DNA from: Bradyrhizobium sp. sBnM-33
Lineage (GTDB): Bacteria > Pseudomonadota > Alphaproteobacteria > Rhizobiales > Xanthobacteraceae
Direction of reading: 5' to 3'
Assembly (NCBI RefSeq): GCF_032917945.1
Contig: NZ_CP136624.1
Location: 7,130,001-7,194,000 of the forward strand
Length of the DNA stretch: 64,000 bases
A program made the translations under genes and the position numbers. Below are positions 7,723 through 16,711 of this stretch, piece after piece; position 1 is the stretch's first letter, and the number at the start of each line of letters is the position of its first letter. The notes below the pieces were generated by a model. It made no database searches, was not told the origin of the DNA, and saw only the letters and a program-made list of their open reading frames with translations.

Positions 7723-7744
7723 CGCCAAACCGGGGAGAAGAGCC

Positions 7745-8968
7745 GTGCCGAACGAACGCTTTCAATTCACCGGCGAAGGCGGCCATCAGCTTGCTGCGGC
7801 CCTCGATATGCCGGATGGTGCGGTGCAGGCCTACGCGCTGTTTGCGCACTGCTTCACCTGCGGCAAGGACGTGCTGGCCGCGAAACGCATTGCGACGGCG
7901 CTCACCGCAAAAGGCATCGCGGTGTTGCGGTTTGATTTTACGGGGCTCGGCTCCAGCGAGGGCGAATTCGCCAACTCGACTTTCTCATCGAACGTTGCCG
8001 ATCTCGTCCACGCCGCCGATCATTTGCGCGAAACCCGCACGGCGCCCGCGATCCTGATCGGCCATAGTCTCGGCGGTGCGGCGATCCTTGCCGCCGCTGG
8101 GCAGATACCGGAGGCAAAGGCGGTTGTCACCATCGCCGCCCCCTCCGATCCCGTGCACGTCACGCATCTCTTCAAAGATCGCCTCGACGACATCCGCATG
8201 CACGGCACGGTGGAGGTCCAGCTCGCCGGGCGGCCGTTTCACATCAAGCGCGAATTCCTCGACGACATCGCCGAACACAGCCTGGCGGCGCAGATCGCAA
8301 AACTTCACAAGGCGCTGCTGATCATGCATTCGCCAACCGACGACACGGTCGGTATCGACAGCGCCACCAGGATTTTCGCTGCCGCCAAACATCCCAAGAG
8401 CTTTGTGTCGCTGTCGGGCTCTGATCATCTGTTGAGCGGCAAACGAGACGGCGCCTATGTCGCCGACGTCATCGCCGCCTGGGCCGAGCGCTATATCGAG
8501 CCTGTCGCCGCGCAGCCTGTTTCTGCCGCGAGCACGGCGCCACGCAACGTCGTGGTGCGCGAAACCCGCAACAGCAAGTTCCAGCAGACCGTCACCACAG
8601 GTCCCCATCAGATGGTGGCGGACGAGCCCATTGCCGTCGGCGGCCAGGACAGCGGCCCGGGACCGTACGATTTCCTGCTTGCAGGCCTCGGCGCCTGCAC
8701 GTCGATGACGATGCGGATGTATGCCGACCGCAAATCGCTGCCGCTGGACCGCGTCACCGTGACGCTGAAGCACAGCAAGATTCACGCAAAGGATTGCGCC
8801 GAATGCGAGACGCGCGAGGGCCTGCTGGATCAGATCGACCGCGTGATCTCGATCGAAGGCGCGCTGGATGCTGATCAGCGCGCGCGGCTGATGGAGATCG
8901 CCGACAAGTGCCCGGTGCACCGGACGCTGACGTCGGAGATACGGATTGTGACCAAGGCTGCGGAGTAG
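7745..8968 (+). CDS. Alpha/beta hydrolase-OsmC fusion protein
   Basis: A 407-residue two-domain protein. Residues 1-~255 are an alpha/beta hydrolase with nucleophile Ser108 in GHSLGG, acid near Asp199 or Asp200 (HSPTDD) and His228 in SGSDHLL. Residues ~268-407 are an OsmC/Ohr domain with the thiol pair Cys318 (GLGACTSMTM) and Cys389 (DKCPVH), plus an additional CAEC pair at 351-354. OsmC proteins reduce organic hydroperoxides using these two cysteines; the hydrolase half may release the peroxidised acyl or ester substrate. Start is GTG 7745, preceded by GGGGAGAAGA. The fusion is found in other proteobacteria, so it is not unique. The neighbouring molybdoenzyme and sulfur permease suggest a thiol or sulfur context. 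Confidence 0.88.
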   Translation: MPNERFQFTGEGGHQLAAALDMPDGAVQAYALFAHCFTCGKDVLAAKRIATALTAKGIAVLRFDFTGLGSSEGEFANSTFSSNVADLVHAADHLRETRTAPAILIGHSLGGAAILAAAGQIPEAKAVVTIAAPSDPVHVTHLFKDRLDDIRMHGTVEVQLAGRPFHIKREFLDDIAEHSLAAQIAKLHKALLIMHSPTDDTVGIDSATRIFAAAKHPKSFVSLSGSDHLLSGKRDGAYVADVIAAWAERYIEPVAAQPVSAASTAPRNVVVRETRNSKFQQTVTTGPHQMVADEPIAVGGQDSGPGPYDFLLAGLGACTSMTMRMYADRKSLPLDRVTVTLKHSKIHAKDCAECETREGLLDQIDRVISIEGALDADQRARLMEIADKCPVHRTLTSEIRIVTKAAE

Positions 8969-8983
8969 CGGACCGGCCATGGG

Positions 8984-9087
8984 CCTTCATGGTTCGAGAC
9001 GCGCAGCTTCGCTGCGCTCCTCACCATGAGGGGCTAGATGACCTCATCCTGAGGAGCAGCGCGAAGCGATGCGTCTCGAAGGATGAA
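8984..9087. repeat. Family A repeat, copy 3, halves rearranged
   Basis: The two half-units occur in swapped order: ATGGTTCGAGACGCG to CTCACCATGAGGGG first, then CCTCATCCTGAGGAG to GCGTCTCGAAGGATG. Each half carries its own small stem-loop. The element lies between the converging fusion gene and the YeeE/YedE gene and could serve as a bidirectional 3' end. Confidence 0.8.
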
Positions 9088-9106
9088 AGCCCCGCTGTCG
9101 AAATGC

Positions 9107-10165
9107 CTAAGCCGCCGCCAGCGGCCGAACCCGCAGCGCGCCGCGCAGGCCGGCGGCGGTGCCGACGAGGATGCCGGCGAAGGCAATCAGCGAGGCCAGC
9201 GCCAGCGTGGAGAATCCCGTCAGGCCCTGCCCGATCGAGCAGCCGAACGCCATGACGCCACCAATGCCCATTAGCGCGGCGCCACTGCCGGAGCGCAGCA
9301 TGTGGCGCGGTGATTGATAGCCTTCGAGCTGAAAGCGTCCGGTCAACAGCGCCGTCACCAGGCTGCCGGCGAATACGCCGAACACGGTGACGATGCCAAA
9401 ATTGAGCGTCGAGCCCGTCGACAGCATGACGTATTGAAGCGCGTCCGCGATCGGCGCGATGAAGGTGAGCGATGTGACCGGCGCGGGATTGAAATCGTCG
9501 GCGCCGAGATGGCCGGTGGCAAACCAGCCGGCGGCCACCAAGAGGCCGACCACGAGACCCGCGGCGATCTGGCCCGGCGACCGCCGGAATGCCGGATGCG
9601 CAAAGGCAAAAATGATCAGCGCTGCGGAGATGACCGAGGCGGCCAGCATGCGCGCGGCCGTTGCGCTCAGGCCCGCGGCAGCGAACAAGGCCGGTACCGA
9701 GTTTGCCGTGGCCGTGGTCTGTGACGCCCCGACCATCGCGATGCGCGACGGGGCGATCAGGCCCTTCAGCGTCATCTGGGCAAAAATCGCCAGCACGACC
9801 ACCACCACGAAGGAGCGGAGATTGCCGCGCCCGAGCAGCACCAGCGCGCGCGAGCCGCAACCGTTCGACAACACCATGCCGTAGCCGAACAACAGCCCGC
9901 CCAAGAACATCACGGGCGCGGAGAACGACGGCTGCAGATAGATCGACTTGCCGATATCGACGAGGCCGCCCGCAGCCAGCAACTGCGTCACGGCAACCGC
10001 GACGCCGATCGCCAACGCATAGGTGCGCACCAGCCGGCCATCGCCTTCAGCCCAAAAGCCTCTGAGACTGCTGAGCAAGCAAAACCCGCTCAACAATCCG
10101 ACCGATCCATAGACGAGACCGATCAGCAATCCGCTGATGACGACGATATTGGCACTGTCCAGCAC
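9107..10165 (-). CDS. YeeE/YedE-family sulfur (thiosulfate-type) permease
   Basis: A 352-residue polytopic inner-membrane protein with about nine to ten hydrophobic helices and two internal repeats, as in the YeeE/YedE (TsuA) family that imports thiosulfate or related sulfur compounds. The three cysteines expected along the transport path are present: Cys29 (SGFCLL), Cys103 (NGCGSR) and Cys309 (FGCSIGQGLTG). No TusA-like sulfur carrier gene lies beside it, although one often does. The gene converges on the hydrolase-OsmC fusion. The substrate is inferred from the family and may be another reduced sulfur species. Confidence 0.85.
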   Translation of the reverse strand: MLDSANIVVISGLLIGLVYGSVGLLSGFCLLSSLRGFWAEGDGRLVRTYALAIGVAVAVTQLLAAGGLVDIGKSIYLQPSFSAPVMFLGGLLFGYGMVLSNGCGSRALVLLGRGNLRSFVVVVVLAIFAQMTLKGLIAPSRIAMVGASQTTATANSVPALFAAAGLSATAARMLAASVISAALIIFAFAHPAFRRSPGQIAAGLVVGLLVAAGWFATGHLGADDFNPAPVTSLTFIAPIADALQYVMLSTGSTLNFGIVTVFGVFAGSLVTALLTGRFQLEGYQSPRHMLRSGSGAALMGIGGVMAFGCSIGQGLTGFSTLALASLIAFAGILVGTAAGLRGALRVRPLAAA

Positions 10166-10402
10166 TGGTGTTTCCCTGTTCCCGCGCGGCCGATCCAGCC
10201 GTGACCGCTCAAATAGGAAGCCATTTCAGCAGTTGCTAATATGTTGGAAAAATGCGCGCGTCCACGCCGCAACGACGCGAAGAATGAATCGCCCGCCGAG
10301 GTCGGCGGCGGAGGAATAAAATCATTGCGCGCGGGCGACGTACGCCAGGTTTGTCCCCCATGAAAAAATGGAGGAATCCGCCGCCTCCAGCGAATGCCTG
10401 TT

Positions 10403-11482
10403 TCAAGGCCGCAGGACCACCCTGTCCCGCGACGAGCCGGCGACCGCGATGAAGGCCGCGCGAGCCTGCTCCAGCGGATAGATCGCGGCCGGCTTGATCA
10501 GAAACGGCTTGAGATGGCCGCTGGCGAAGCCGGGGCCGAGTTCCCGCAGCACCGCGCCGGTCGCGATCGACGACAGGCCGAGCGTGTCGATCCCGACATA
10601 GGTGTGCTGGCCGCGATAGAATTCTAAAATATTGAATTGCACGATGCGGTCGATCGCGGCGATCAGGATCTGCCGCCCGCGCACCGCCAGCGATTGGTGT
10701 GCGGCCTGGAAATAGGGATCGCCGACGGTATTGAACACGATGTCGGCGCCCTTGCCGCCGGTGAGTTCGCGCACGCTCGCCGCAACATCGGTGACGGAAG
10801 CGTCGATGACTTCCACCTTCGAATTGGTGTGGCCTTCGTAGGGCTCGCTCTTGCGCACCACGCCGATCACGCGCGCGCCGTGCCAGCTCGCGATCTGCAC
10901 CGCCGCCTGCCCGACCTTGCCGTTGACGCCCATGACCAGCACGGTCTCGCCCACTTTCGGAATGCCGGCGCGGCGCAGGCCTTCCATTGCGGTAACGAAA
11001 GGCACGCCAATGCCGGCCGCCTCTTCCCATGAAATGCTTTTGGGTTTCTCGACCACGGCGTCGGCTTCGACCAGGAGATGCGTGGCGTGGGTGCCGTCGC
11101 GGCGAATGCCGAGATCGCCGGACGAGCCGAACACTTCGCGCCCGATCCAACCGCCCGGCCCATCCATGACAACGCCCGCGTAATCGCGGCCCGGCGTGCG
11201 CGGAAACGCCGCATAGGGCATCAGCCCGGTGGCGGCCTTCACGTCGGACGGATTGACGGCCGCGGCCTTGACCTCGATCAGCAACTCGTTTTCGCCGCGC
11301 GACAAGGCCCGCGTCTCGAGCACGGGTGCGAGCGAAACGGCATCGGCGACTTTTGCAGGCAGGCGGACGCAGCGGGCGTGGACTGTGAGGCTATCTGGTT
11401 TGGCGGCCGGCTTCACCGATATTTCCTGTAGGTGTTGAGCTTGATTCATTGGTGATGGCCGTAGATCGCGGCCCGCCACCAT
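10403..11482 (-). CDS. Zinc-type alcohol dehydrogenase-like (quinone oxidoreductase) protein
   Basis: A medium-chain dehydrogenase/reductase of 359 residues. A GroES-like N-terminal domain (AAAVNPSDVKAATG, TPGRDYAGVV) is followed by a Rossmann domain with GVNGKVGQAAVQIA. The structural-zinc cysteine cluster of true alcohol dehydrogenases is absent, so it fits the zinc-independent NADPH quinone-oxidoreductase branch. Two starts are possible: ATG 11482, or ATG 11449 (MNQAQHLQEIS), which gives a more typical N-terminus; neither has a strong ribosome binding site. The substrate is unknown. The gene stands alone, with about 240 bases without a gene downstream. Confidence 0.8.
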   Translation of the reverse strand: MVAGRDLRPSPMNQAQHLQEISVKPAAKPDSLTVHARCVRLPAKVADAVSLAPVLETRALSRGENELLIEVKAAAVNPSDVKAATGLMPYAAFPRTPGRDYAGVVMDGPGGWIGREVFGSSGDLGIRRDGTHATHLLVEADAVVEKPKSISWEEAAGIGVPFVTAMEGLRRAGIPKVGETVLVMGVNGKVGQAAVQIASWHGARVIGVVRKSEPYEGHTNSKVEVIDASVTDVAASVRELTGGKGADIVFNTVGDPYFQAAHQSLAVRGRQILIAAIDRIVQFNILEFYRGQHTYVGIDTLGLSSIATGAVLRELGPGFASGHLKPFLIKPAAIYPLEQARAAFIAVAGSSRDRVVLRP

Positions 11483-11500
11483 GAGTATCGAACTGCCGAT

Positions 11501-11848
11501 TTAGTTCAAGGGGCTGTTGTCCCGCGACGGTCGTTCCGAAGGATGTGGCGATCTACGTTTGGAAAGCTGTCGTAAGGCCGCGAGATCACCTCGCACGAAA
11601 GCCTCCTTCTTCGCCCTGCTCCACTTCTTGAGTCTACGTTCGTTCTCTATGGCGTCGGTGATGCGGTCGAACCATTGCGAGAACACCAGCGTCACCGGCC
11701 GCCTGGTCTCGGTGTAACCGCCGAACGTTCCGGCGTTGTGCTGCGCAATTCTCATTTCCAGCGTTGTGCGCGTTGTTCCGATGTAGAAGCTGCCATCGGC
11801 ACAGCGAAGGATGTAAAGAAAGGCACCTTCAGTCACGGTCGTCCCCAA
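11501..11848 (-). CDS. GIY-YIG nuclease-domain protein
   Basis: A 115-residue protein of the short UPF0213/YhbQ-like GIY-YIG group. The domain starts with FLYILRCADGSFYIGTT (residues 10-26), continues with a conserved Arg in RIAQHNAG and ends at IENERRLKKWSRAKKEA with the catalytic Glu. Such stand-alone domains are common in alphaproteobacteria; a role in DNA repair or RNA processing is supposed but not established. It lies beside two copies of the family A repeat. Confidence 0.85.
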   Translation of the reverse strand: MGTTVTEGAFLYILRCADGSFYIGTTRTTLEMRIAQHNAGTFGGYTETRRPVTLVFSQWFDRITDAIENERRLKKWSRAKKEAFVRGDLAALRQLSKRRSPHPSERPSRDNSPLN

Positions 11849-11864
11849 ATTCTTCGCTGTCCGC

Positions 11865-11967
11865 CCCTCATCCTGAGAAGCGCTCTCGCGTGCGTCTCGA
11901 AGGATGTGGCCACGATCCGGGCCACATGGTTCGAGACGGCGCTAGCGCGCCTCCTCACCATGAGGGG
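11865..11967. repeat. Family A repeat, copy 4
   Basis: The unit runs CCCTCATCCTGAGAAGCG to GCCTCCTCACCATGAGGGG, with inner GCGTCTCGAAGGATG and ATGGTTCGAGACGGCGC. It occupies the gap upstream of the GIY-YIG gene, on the paaK side. Confidence 0.85.
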
Positions 11968-12033
11968 TGAGGGTTAGCCTAGCCCTGCAAGTCTCACTCC
12001 AGCAACTCCTTAGCACCCCAACAGCGCTCTAAT

Positions 12034-12140
12034 CCCTCATCCTGAGGAGCGGCGCTTGCGCCGCGTCTCGAAGGATGCAGGCCCATCTGTGGCGCCTCAT
12101 GGTTCGAGACGGCACTAGCGCGCCTCCTCACCATGAGGGG
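12034..12140. repeat. Family A repeat, copy 5
   Basis: The unit is the same as the previous copy, only 67 bases away and in the same orientation, ending 6 bases before the paaK stop codon. It is placed to form the 3' end of the paa transcript. Confidence 0.85.
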
Positions 12141-12145
12141 ATAAA

Positions 12146-13477
12146 TTATTCTTTCGGCCGCTTGTCGTAAACACGTTTCGCCTTGCCGAGCGAACGTTCC
12201 AGCGTGTTCGGCGCCACGGCCTCGATGCGCGCGGTGATGCCAATGGTGTTCTTGATGAAGAGCGCGACTTTTTCGGCGTGCGCGGTAAGCCCGCTGCTGT
12301 CCCAGCTTCCGGGGCGGGCTTCGGCGAGCACGGTCATCTCGTCCATGCGCCCTTCCCGCGTCAGTTCGATGATGAAATGGCCGCCGCACCAGTCGGTCGC
12401 AAGCAACGCTTCCTCGATCTGGGTCGGGAATACGTTGACGCCGCGCAGGATGATCATGTCGTCGGAGCGGCCGGTGACCTTCTCCATGCGCCGCATGCCG
12501 GGTCGCGCCGTTCCCGGCAATAGCCGCGTCAGGTCGCGGGTGCGGTAGCGGATGATCGGAAATCCTTGCTTGGTCAGCGAGGTGAATACCAGCTCGCCCT
12601 TCTCGCCATCGGGCAGTACCGCGGCTCTCTCGGGATCGATCACCTCGGGATAGAAATGATCCTCCCAGATATGCAGGCCGTCCTTGGTCTCCACGCATTC
12701 CTGCGCCACGCCGGGACCGATCACTTCCGACAGCCCGTAAATATCGGTCGCGTCCATGTCAAAGGCCTGCTCGATCTCCGCGCGCATCGCATTCGTCCAG
12801 GGCTCGGCCCCGAAGATGCCGAACTTCAATGATGATTGGCGCGGGTCGAGCCCCTGCCGTTTGAACTCGTCGAGAATGGCCAGCATGTAGCTCGGCGTCA
12901 CCGTGATGATATCAGGCTTGAAGTCGTTGATCAGTTGCACCTGGCGCTCGGTCATACCGCCGGAGACCGGCACCACCGTGCAACCCAATTTCTCGGCGCC
13001 GTAATGCACACCGAGCCCGCCGGTGAACAGACCGTAACCATAAGCATTGTGAATGATCATGCCGCTGCGGCCGCCGGCGGCACGGATCGAGCGCGCCATC
13101 ACCTCCGACCAAATGTCGATATCGCCTTGCGTATAGCCGACCACGATCGGCTTGCCCGTGGTGCCCGAGGACGCGTGAACGCGGACCAGCTTTTCGCGCG
13201 GCACGGCGAACATGTTGAAGGGGTAATTGTCCCGAAGATCGGTCTTCACCGTGAACGGGAATTTGGCGAGGTCGGAGAGTTGCCTGAAATCGGAGGGATG
13301 CACGCCGGCCGCGTCAAAGGACCTCTTATAATGCGCGACGTTATCATAGGCGTGCTGGAGCGACCACGCGAGGCGTTTGGTCTGTAACGCCATGATCTCG
13401 TCGCGCGAGGCGCGCTCGGCCTCATCCAATTCAGCGCCGTAACCGCTTCCGCTGGATTTCAATCTTGCCATGGCCAT
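12146..13477 (-). CDS. paaK: Phenylacetate-CoA ligase
   Basis: A 443-residue AMP-forming ligase that activates phenylacetate to phenylacetyl-CoA, the first step of the aerobic hybrid pathway. The ATP-binding P-loop SSGTTGKP is at 103-110, the adenylation motif YRTRDLTRLLPG and the hinge region GRSDDMIILRGVNVFPTQIEE follow, and the C-terminal subdomain ends with the LGKAKRVYDKRP lysine segment. Length fits PaaK. It is the last gene of the minus-strand paa cluster, 18 bases after paaI. An in-frame ATG two codons in is an equally good start. Confidence 0.93.
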   Translation of the reverse strand: MAMARLKSSGSGYGAELDEAERASRDEIMALQTKRLAWSLQHAYDNVAHYKRSFDAAGVHPSDFRQLSDLAKFPFTVKTDLRDNYPFNMFAVPREKLVRVHASSGTTGKPIVVGYTQGDIDIWSEVMARSIRAAGGRSGMIIHNAYGYGLFTGGLGVHYGAEKLGCTVVPVSGGMTERQVQLINDFKPDIITVTPSYMLAILDEFKRQGLDPRQSSLKFGIFGAEPWTNAMRAEIEQAFDMDATDIYGLSEVIGPGVAQECVETKDGLHIWEDHFYPEVIDPERAAVLPDGEKGELVFTSLTKQGFPIIRYRTRDLTRLLPGTARPGMRRMEKVTGRSDDMIILRGVNVFPTQIEEALLATDWCGGHFIIELTREGRMDEMTVLAEARPGSWDSSGLTAHAEKVALFIKNTIGITARIEAVAPNTLERSLGKAKRVYDKRPKE

Positions 13478-13495
13478 GGCGTGTTCCTCTGCTTG

Positions 13496-13954
13496 CTATT
13501 TTGGCTTGCTCTCTTCGTGCGCGGCCGGCAGCCATCTCCCGGCGACGGTGCGGGAATGACCGCGGAATTCAGCGATCACCACATCGCCCGATGTGACGCG
13601 GACGTCATAGATCCCGGAGCGACCGTTGCGCGAAACTTCCCGCGCGGTCGCGACCAGCACGTCGCCGAGCTTGCCCGGACGGATGAAGGCGATGTCGCAT
13701 TGCGCGGCGACCGCGCGCTCATTGCGGGAGTTGCAGGCAAAGGCGAAGGTGGAATCGGCGAGGAGAAAGATGAAGCCGCCATGGGCGATGCGCTGGCCGT
13801 TGACCATGTGCGGCTGCACCGTCATCGTCAGCGTCGCCTGGCCTGGCCTGACCTCGACAATTTTCATGCCGAGGCCCTTGCTGGCGTCGTCTTCCTTCCA
13901 CATCGCCTCCGCGCAGGCGCGGGCGATCTCGTCGGGCGAAAGCGCGACGTTCAT
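13496..13954 (-). CDS. paaI: Hotdog thioesterase PaaI
   Basis: A 152-residue hotdog-fold acyl-CoA thioesterase. PaaI hydrolyses hydroxyphenylacetyl-CoA and ring-derived CoA esters, rescuing CoA when the pathway stalls. The conserved NGQRIAHGGFIFLLADSTFAFACNS region, with HGG and the active-site Asp, is visible at about residues 53-76. Position directly before paaK and after paaE supports the assignment over a generic thioesterase. Confidence 0.9.
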   Translation of the reverse strand: MNVALSPDEIARACAEAMWKEDDASKGLGMKIVEVRPGQATLTMTVQPHMVNGQRIAHGGFIFLLADSTFAFACNSRNERAVAAQCDIAFIRPGKLGDVLVATAREVSRNGRSGIYDVRVTSGDVVIAEFRGHSRTVAGRWLPAAHEESKPK

Positions 13955-14092
13955 GGCGGGTTGCCCGCTCTGCGAGACGGATTCACGACGTTCTCTCCCT
14001 TAGCGCTCGGGCCTGTTTGGCCTCTTTCCGTAGTCTATTAGTGTTTGGTCGAAGCACCTAGGTGGTCAACGAGCCCGCACCTCAACCACCTC

Positions 14093-14196
14093 TGTCATTC
14101 CGGGATGGTGCGTAAGCACCAGACCCGGAATTTCGAGATTCTCCGATGTGCAACTGCACATCGTAGTTCGATGCTGCGCATCGCTCCGGAATGACA
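14093..14196. repeat. Palindromic repeat, family C, in the paaE-paaI gap
   Basis: The unit starts TGTCATTCCGGGATGG and ends CTCCGGAATGACA, with an inner CGATGTGCA/TGCACATCG stem. This is a third sequence family, unlike families A and B. It fills most of the intergenic space inside the paa cluster. Confidence 0.8.
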
Positions 14197-14202
14197 TCGT
14201 CG

Positions 14203-15282
14203 TTAGACATGATCATAATCCACCACGACCTTGTCCGAGCACGGCCGCGCCTGGCAGGTCAGGACATATCCCGCCTTCAGTTCCCACGGCTCCAGCGAAT
14301 AATTGACTTCCATTTGCGCCTCACCCTCGACCAGCTTGGCGCGGCAGGTCGAGCACATGCCGCCCTTGCAGGCGAACGGCAGATCCATGCCGGCGCGCAA
14401 CGCGGCATCAAGGATAGCCTCTCCTTCAGCGACCGGCACCTCGCGGCGCTTGCCATCGATGATCAAGGACGCCATCGCCTTCGGCGGCGCGGACGCTTCG
14501 ATGACCTTCTTCGGGCGCGGCTTGCCGCCGAACTCAGAGACGAAGCGCTCGACATGAATGCGATCTTGGGCGATGCCGACCTCGCGGCAGGTCGCCTCGA
14601 TATCCTCGCTCATGCCGGCGGGACCGCAAATGAAGACGTGATCGACCTGGGAGGCCGGCACCAGCGAGCGCAGCAGCACGCGCACCTTTGCGCCATCAAG
14701 CCGGCCATGCAGGATCGGGATGTCCTGTTCCTCGCCCGAGATGACGTGAAACAGCGACAGCCGCTGCATGAAACGGTCCTTCAATTCCTCGAGCTCTTCG
14801 AGGAACAGCATGCCTGATGTCGTGCGGTTGCCGTAGAACAGGAAGAAACGGCTGTTCGGCTCGCGCGCCAGCACGCCCTTGATAATCGACAGGATCGGCG
14901 TGATGCCGCTTCCCGCGGCGAAGCCGACATAGACCCGAGCCTCCTCCGGCGCGTGGGCGATACCAAAACGGCCGGTCGGCGTCATCACGTCGAGCTCGTC
15001 GCCGGCCTTCAATTCGTCCGCCGCCCAGTTCGAAAACGCGCCGCCATCGACCTTCTTCACCGCGATGCGCAATTCGCCATCGTCAGGCCCGGAGCAGATC
15101 GAATAGGAACGGCGCACTTCCTCCCCGTCCATCGTCGTGCGCAGAGTGAGATACTGGCCCGGCATAAAACTGTAGTCGCCTTCCAGCTCCTTCGGAATCG
15201 CAAACGACATCGATACCGCATCCGCAGCCTCGCGACGGAGGTCGCTGACGGCAAGACGATGGAAACGCGGCGCGTGGGACAT
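14203..15282 (-). CDS. paaE: Phenylacetyl-CoA epoxidase reductase subunit PaaE
   Basis: This 359-residue flavoprotein passes electrons from NADPH to the PaaA di-iron site. Residues 1-~250 are a ferredoxin-NADP reductase module: RSYSIC (58-63) binds FAD and GSGITP (124-129) plus CGPAGM (219-224) bind the nucleotide. Residues ~268-359 are a plant-type 2Fe-2S ferredoxin with ligands Cys305, Cys310, Cys313 and Cys343. Domain order and length are those of PaaE. It follows paaD with repeat B1 between them. Confidence 0.95.
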   Translation of the reverse strand: MSHAPRFHRLAVSDLRREAADAVSMSFAIPKELEGDYSFMPGQYLTLRTTMDGEEVRRSYSICSGPDDGELRIAVKKVDGGAFSNWAADELKAGDELDVMTPTGRFGIAHAPEEARVYVGFAAGSGITPILSIIKGVLAREPNSRFFLFYGNRTTSGMLFLEELEELKDRFMQRLSLFHVISGEEQDIPILHGRLDGAKVRVLLRSLVPASQVDHVFICGPAGMSEDIEATCREVGIAQDRIHVERFVSEFGGKPRPKKVIEASAPPKAMASLIIDGKRREVPVAEGEAILDAALRAGMDLPFACKGGMCSTCRAKLVEGEAQMEVNYSLEPWELKAGYVLTCQARPCSDKVVVDYDHV

Positions 15283-15295
15283 CAGCTATTCTCCG

Positions 15296-15380
15296 CGTCA
15301 TTGCGAGGAGCAAAGCGACGAAGCAATCCACCTCTCGTCACGTGGTGCGATGGATTGCTTCGCTTCGCCCGCAATGACGG
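15296..15380. repeat. Palindromic repeat, family B, copy 1, in the paaD-paaE gap
   Basis: The element begins CGTCATTGCGAGGAGC, includes GAAGCAATCCA and TGGATTGCTTCG as inverted arms, and ends CCGCAATGACGG. It would form a long hairpin in the paa transcript. Other copies are at 16712, 29865 and 49331. Confidence 0.85.
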
Positions 15381-15415
15381 TACTCCCTCTCGAACTGCCT
15401 TGATTACGAACATGA

Positions 15416-15919
15416 TCAATGACACTTGAAATAATCGAAAGGCTCGCGGCAACTCTTGCAGCGCCACAGCGCCTTGCAGGAAGTCGAGCCGAATTCGGAC
15501 AGCAGCTCGGTGTTTTGCGAGCCGCATTGCGGGCACGCCACCTGCTGTTCGCCGAACAGCGCGCGGCGCGAGCTTGAGGCCTGCGGCGGCGCGATGCCGT
15601 ATGCCCGGAGCTTGCTGCGGCCGTCGTCGCTCATCCAGTCCGTCGTCCAGGCCGGCGACAGCACAGTGCGGATGGTCGGCCGCGGCATGCCGGCGCGCTC
15701 CAGCGCCAGCTCGATCTCGAGCGCGATCATGTTCATCGCGGGGCAGCCCGAGTAAGTGGGCGTGATCGCGACCTCGACGCGGCCGTCGTGGACCTCGACC
15801 TCGCGCAGCACGCCGAGATCGGCGATGGTGAGCACGGGTATCTCGGGATCGACCACCTGTGAAGCGGCCTCCCAGGCGCGGCGGCGCAGATCGGTATCGC
15901 TGAGAACATCCGTTACCAT
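15416..15919 (-). CDS. paaD: Phenylacetyl-CoA epoxidase maturation protein PaaD
   Basis: This 167-residue MIP18/SufT-family protein (DUF59) probably assists assembly of the metal centres of the epoxidase complex. The N-terminal half carries VVDPEIPVLTIADLG and TPTYSGCPAM, typical of DUF59. The C-terminal end is a zinc-ribbon-like segment with Cys pairs (CPQCGS, WRCKSC) found in PaaD but not in SufT. It overlaps the end of paaC by 7 bases, so translation is likely coupled. Confidence 0.93.
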   Translation of the reverse strand: MVTDVLSDTDLRRRAWEAASQVVDPEIPVLTIADLGVLREVEVHDGRVEVAITPTYSGCPAMNMIALEIELALERAGMPRPTIRTVLSPAWTTDWMSDDGRSKLRAYGIAPPQASSSRRALFGEQQVACPQCGSQNTELLSEFGSTSCKALWRCKSCREPFDYFKCH

Positions 15920-16689
15920 GTTGCACCCGGGAACGTCCGCTGCATCGATTGCAACTCGCTGAGGAGATGGCCGAGATGCTCGCTGTGCCGGCCACTGCGG
16001 CCGCCCTGCTGCATCCAGCTATTATCAGGCAAGACAAGCGTTGCCTCACCAACGACGCCGGTGATCGTCTTCAGCCATTGCGGACGCAGCGGCGCCGGAT
16101 CGACCGCGATGCCGGCATCGATCAGGCCGCGCTCGGTGTCGTCGACCGAAAACATCTCGCCGGTAAAGGCCCAGAGTTCGTCGATCGCAGCTTGCACGCG
16201 GCGATGGCTTTCCTCGGTACCGTCGCCGAGACGGATGATCCATTCCGAGGAATGCCTGAGATGATAGGCGCTTTCCTTTTCCGATTTGGCCGCGATCGCC
16301 GCCAGCGTCGCATCGCTGGAACGCATCATCGCGCGCCAGTAGAGATCGGCGAAAGCCGCATAGAAGAACTGGCGAACTATGGTGCGAGCAAAATCGCCAT
16401 TCGGCTGCTCCAGCAGCAGCAGATTGCGGTACTGCCTGACGTCACGCAAGTAAGCGAACTTGTCCTCGTCGTTGCCTCTGCCCTCGACCTTTGCCGCATA
16501 GGAATAGAGCTCGCGTGCCTGGCCGAGCAGATCGAGGCCCATATTGGCGAGCGCCATGTCCTCTTCCAGCATCGGCGCGTGGCCGCACCATTCCGACAGC
16601 CGGTGGCCGAGGATCAGCGCGTCATCAGCACGGCGCAGGATGTAGAGCACCAGCGGCGTTTCGGAGACCTGAATGTTGGCTGCGGCCAT
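15913..16689 (-). CDS. paaC: Phenylacetyl-CoA epoxidase structural subunit PaaC
   Basis: A 258-residue ferritin-like helical protein that pairs with PaaA to form the catalytic core but lacks its di-iron ligands. Typical stretches are LGHRLSEWCGHAPMLEEDMALANMGLD broken across helices, and YHLRHSSEWIIRLGDGT. Length and position between paaB and paaD fit. The start is ATG 16689, with a family B repeat filling the gap to paaB. Confidence 0.94.
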   Translation of the reverse strand: MAAANIQVSETPLVLYILRRADDALILGHRLSEWCGHAPMLEEDMALANMGLDLLGQARELYSYAAKVEGRGNDEDKFAYLRDVRQYRNLLLLEQPNGDFARTIVRQFFYAAFADLYWRAMMRSSDATLAAIAAKSEKESAYHLRHSSEWIIRLGDGTEESHRRVQAAIDELWAFTGEMFSVDDTERGLIDAGIAVDPAPLRPQWLKTITGVVGEATLVLPDNSWMQQGGRSGRHSEHLGHLLSELQSMQRTFPGATW

Positions 16690-16711
16690 ATCGGTAACCT
16701 GCTTTGCTCAG

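Noticed and set aside
11865..12140. Two close family A copies as a CRISPR-like array
   Set aside because: Only two units, long palindromic repeats, no short unique spacers and no cas genes.
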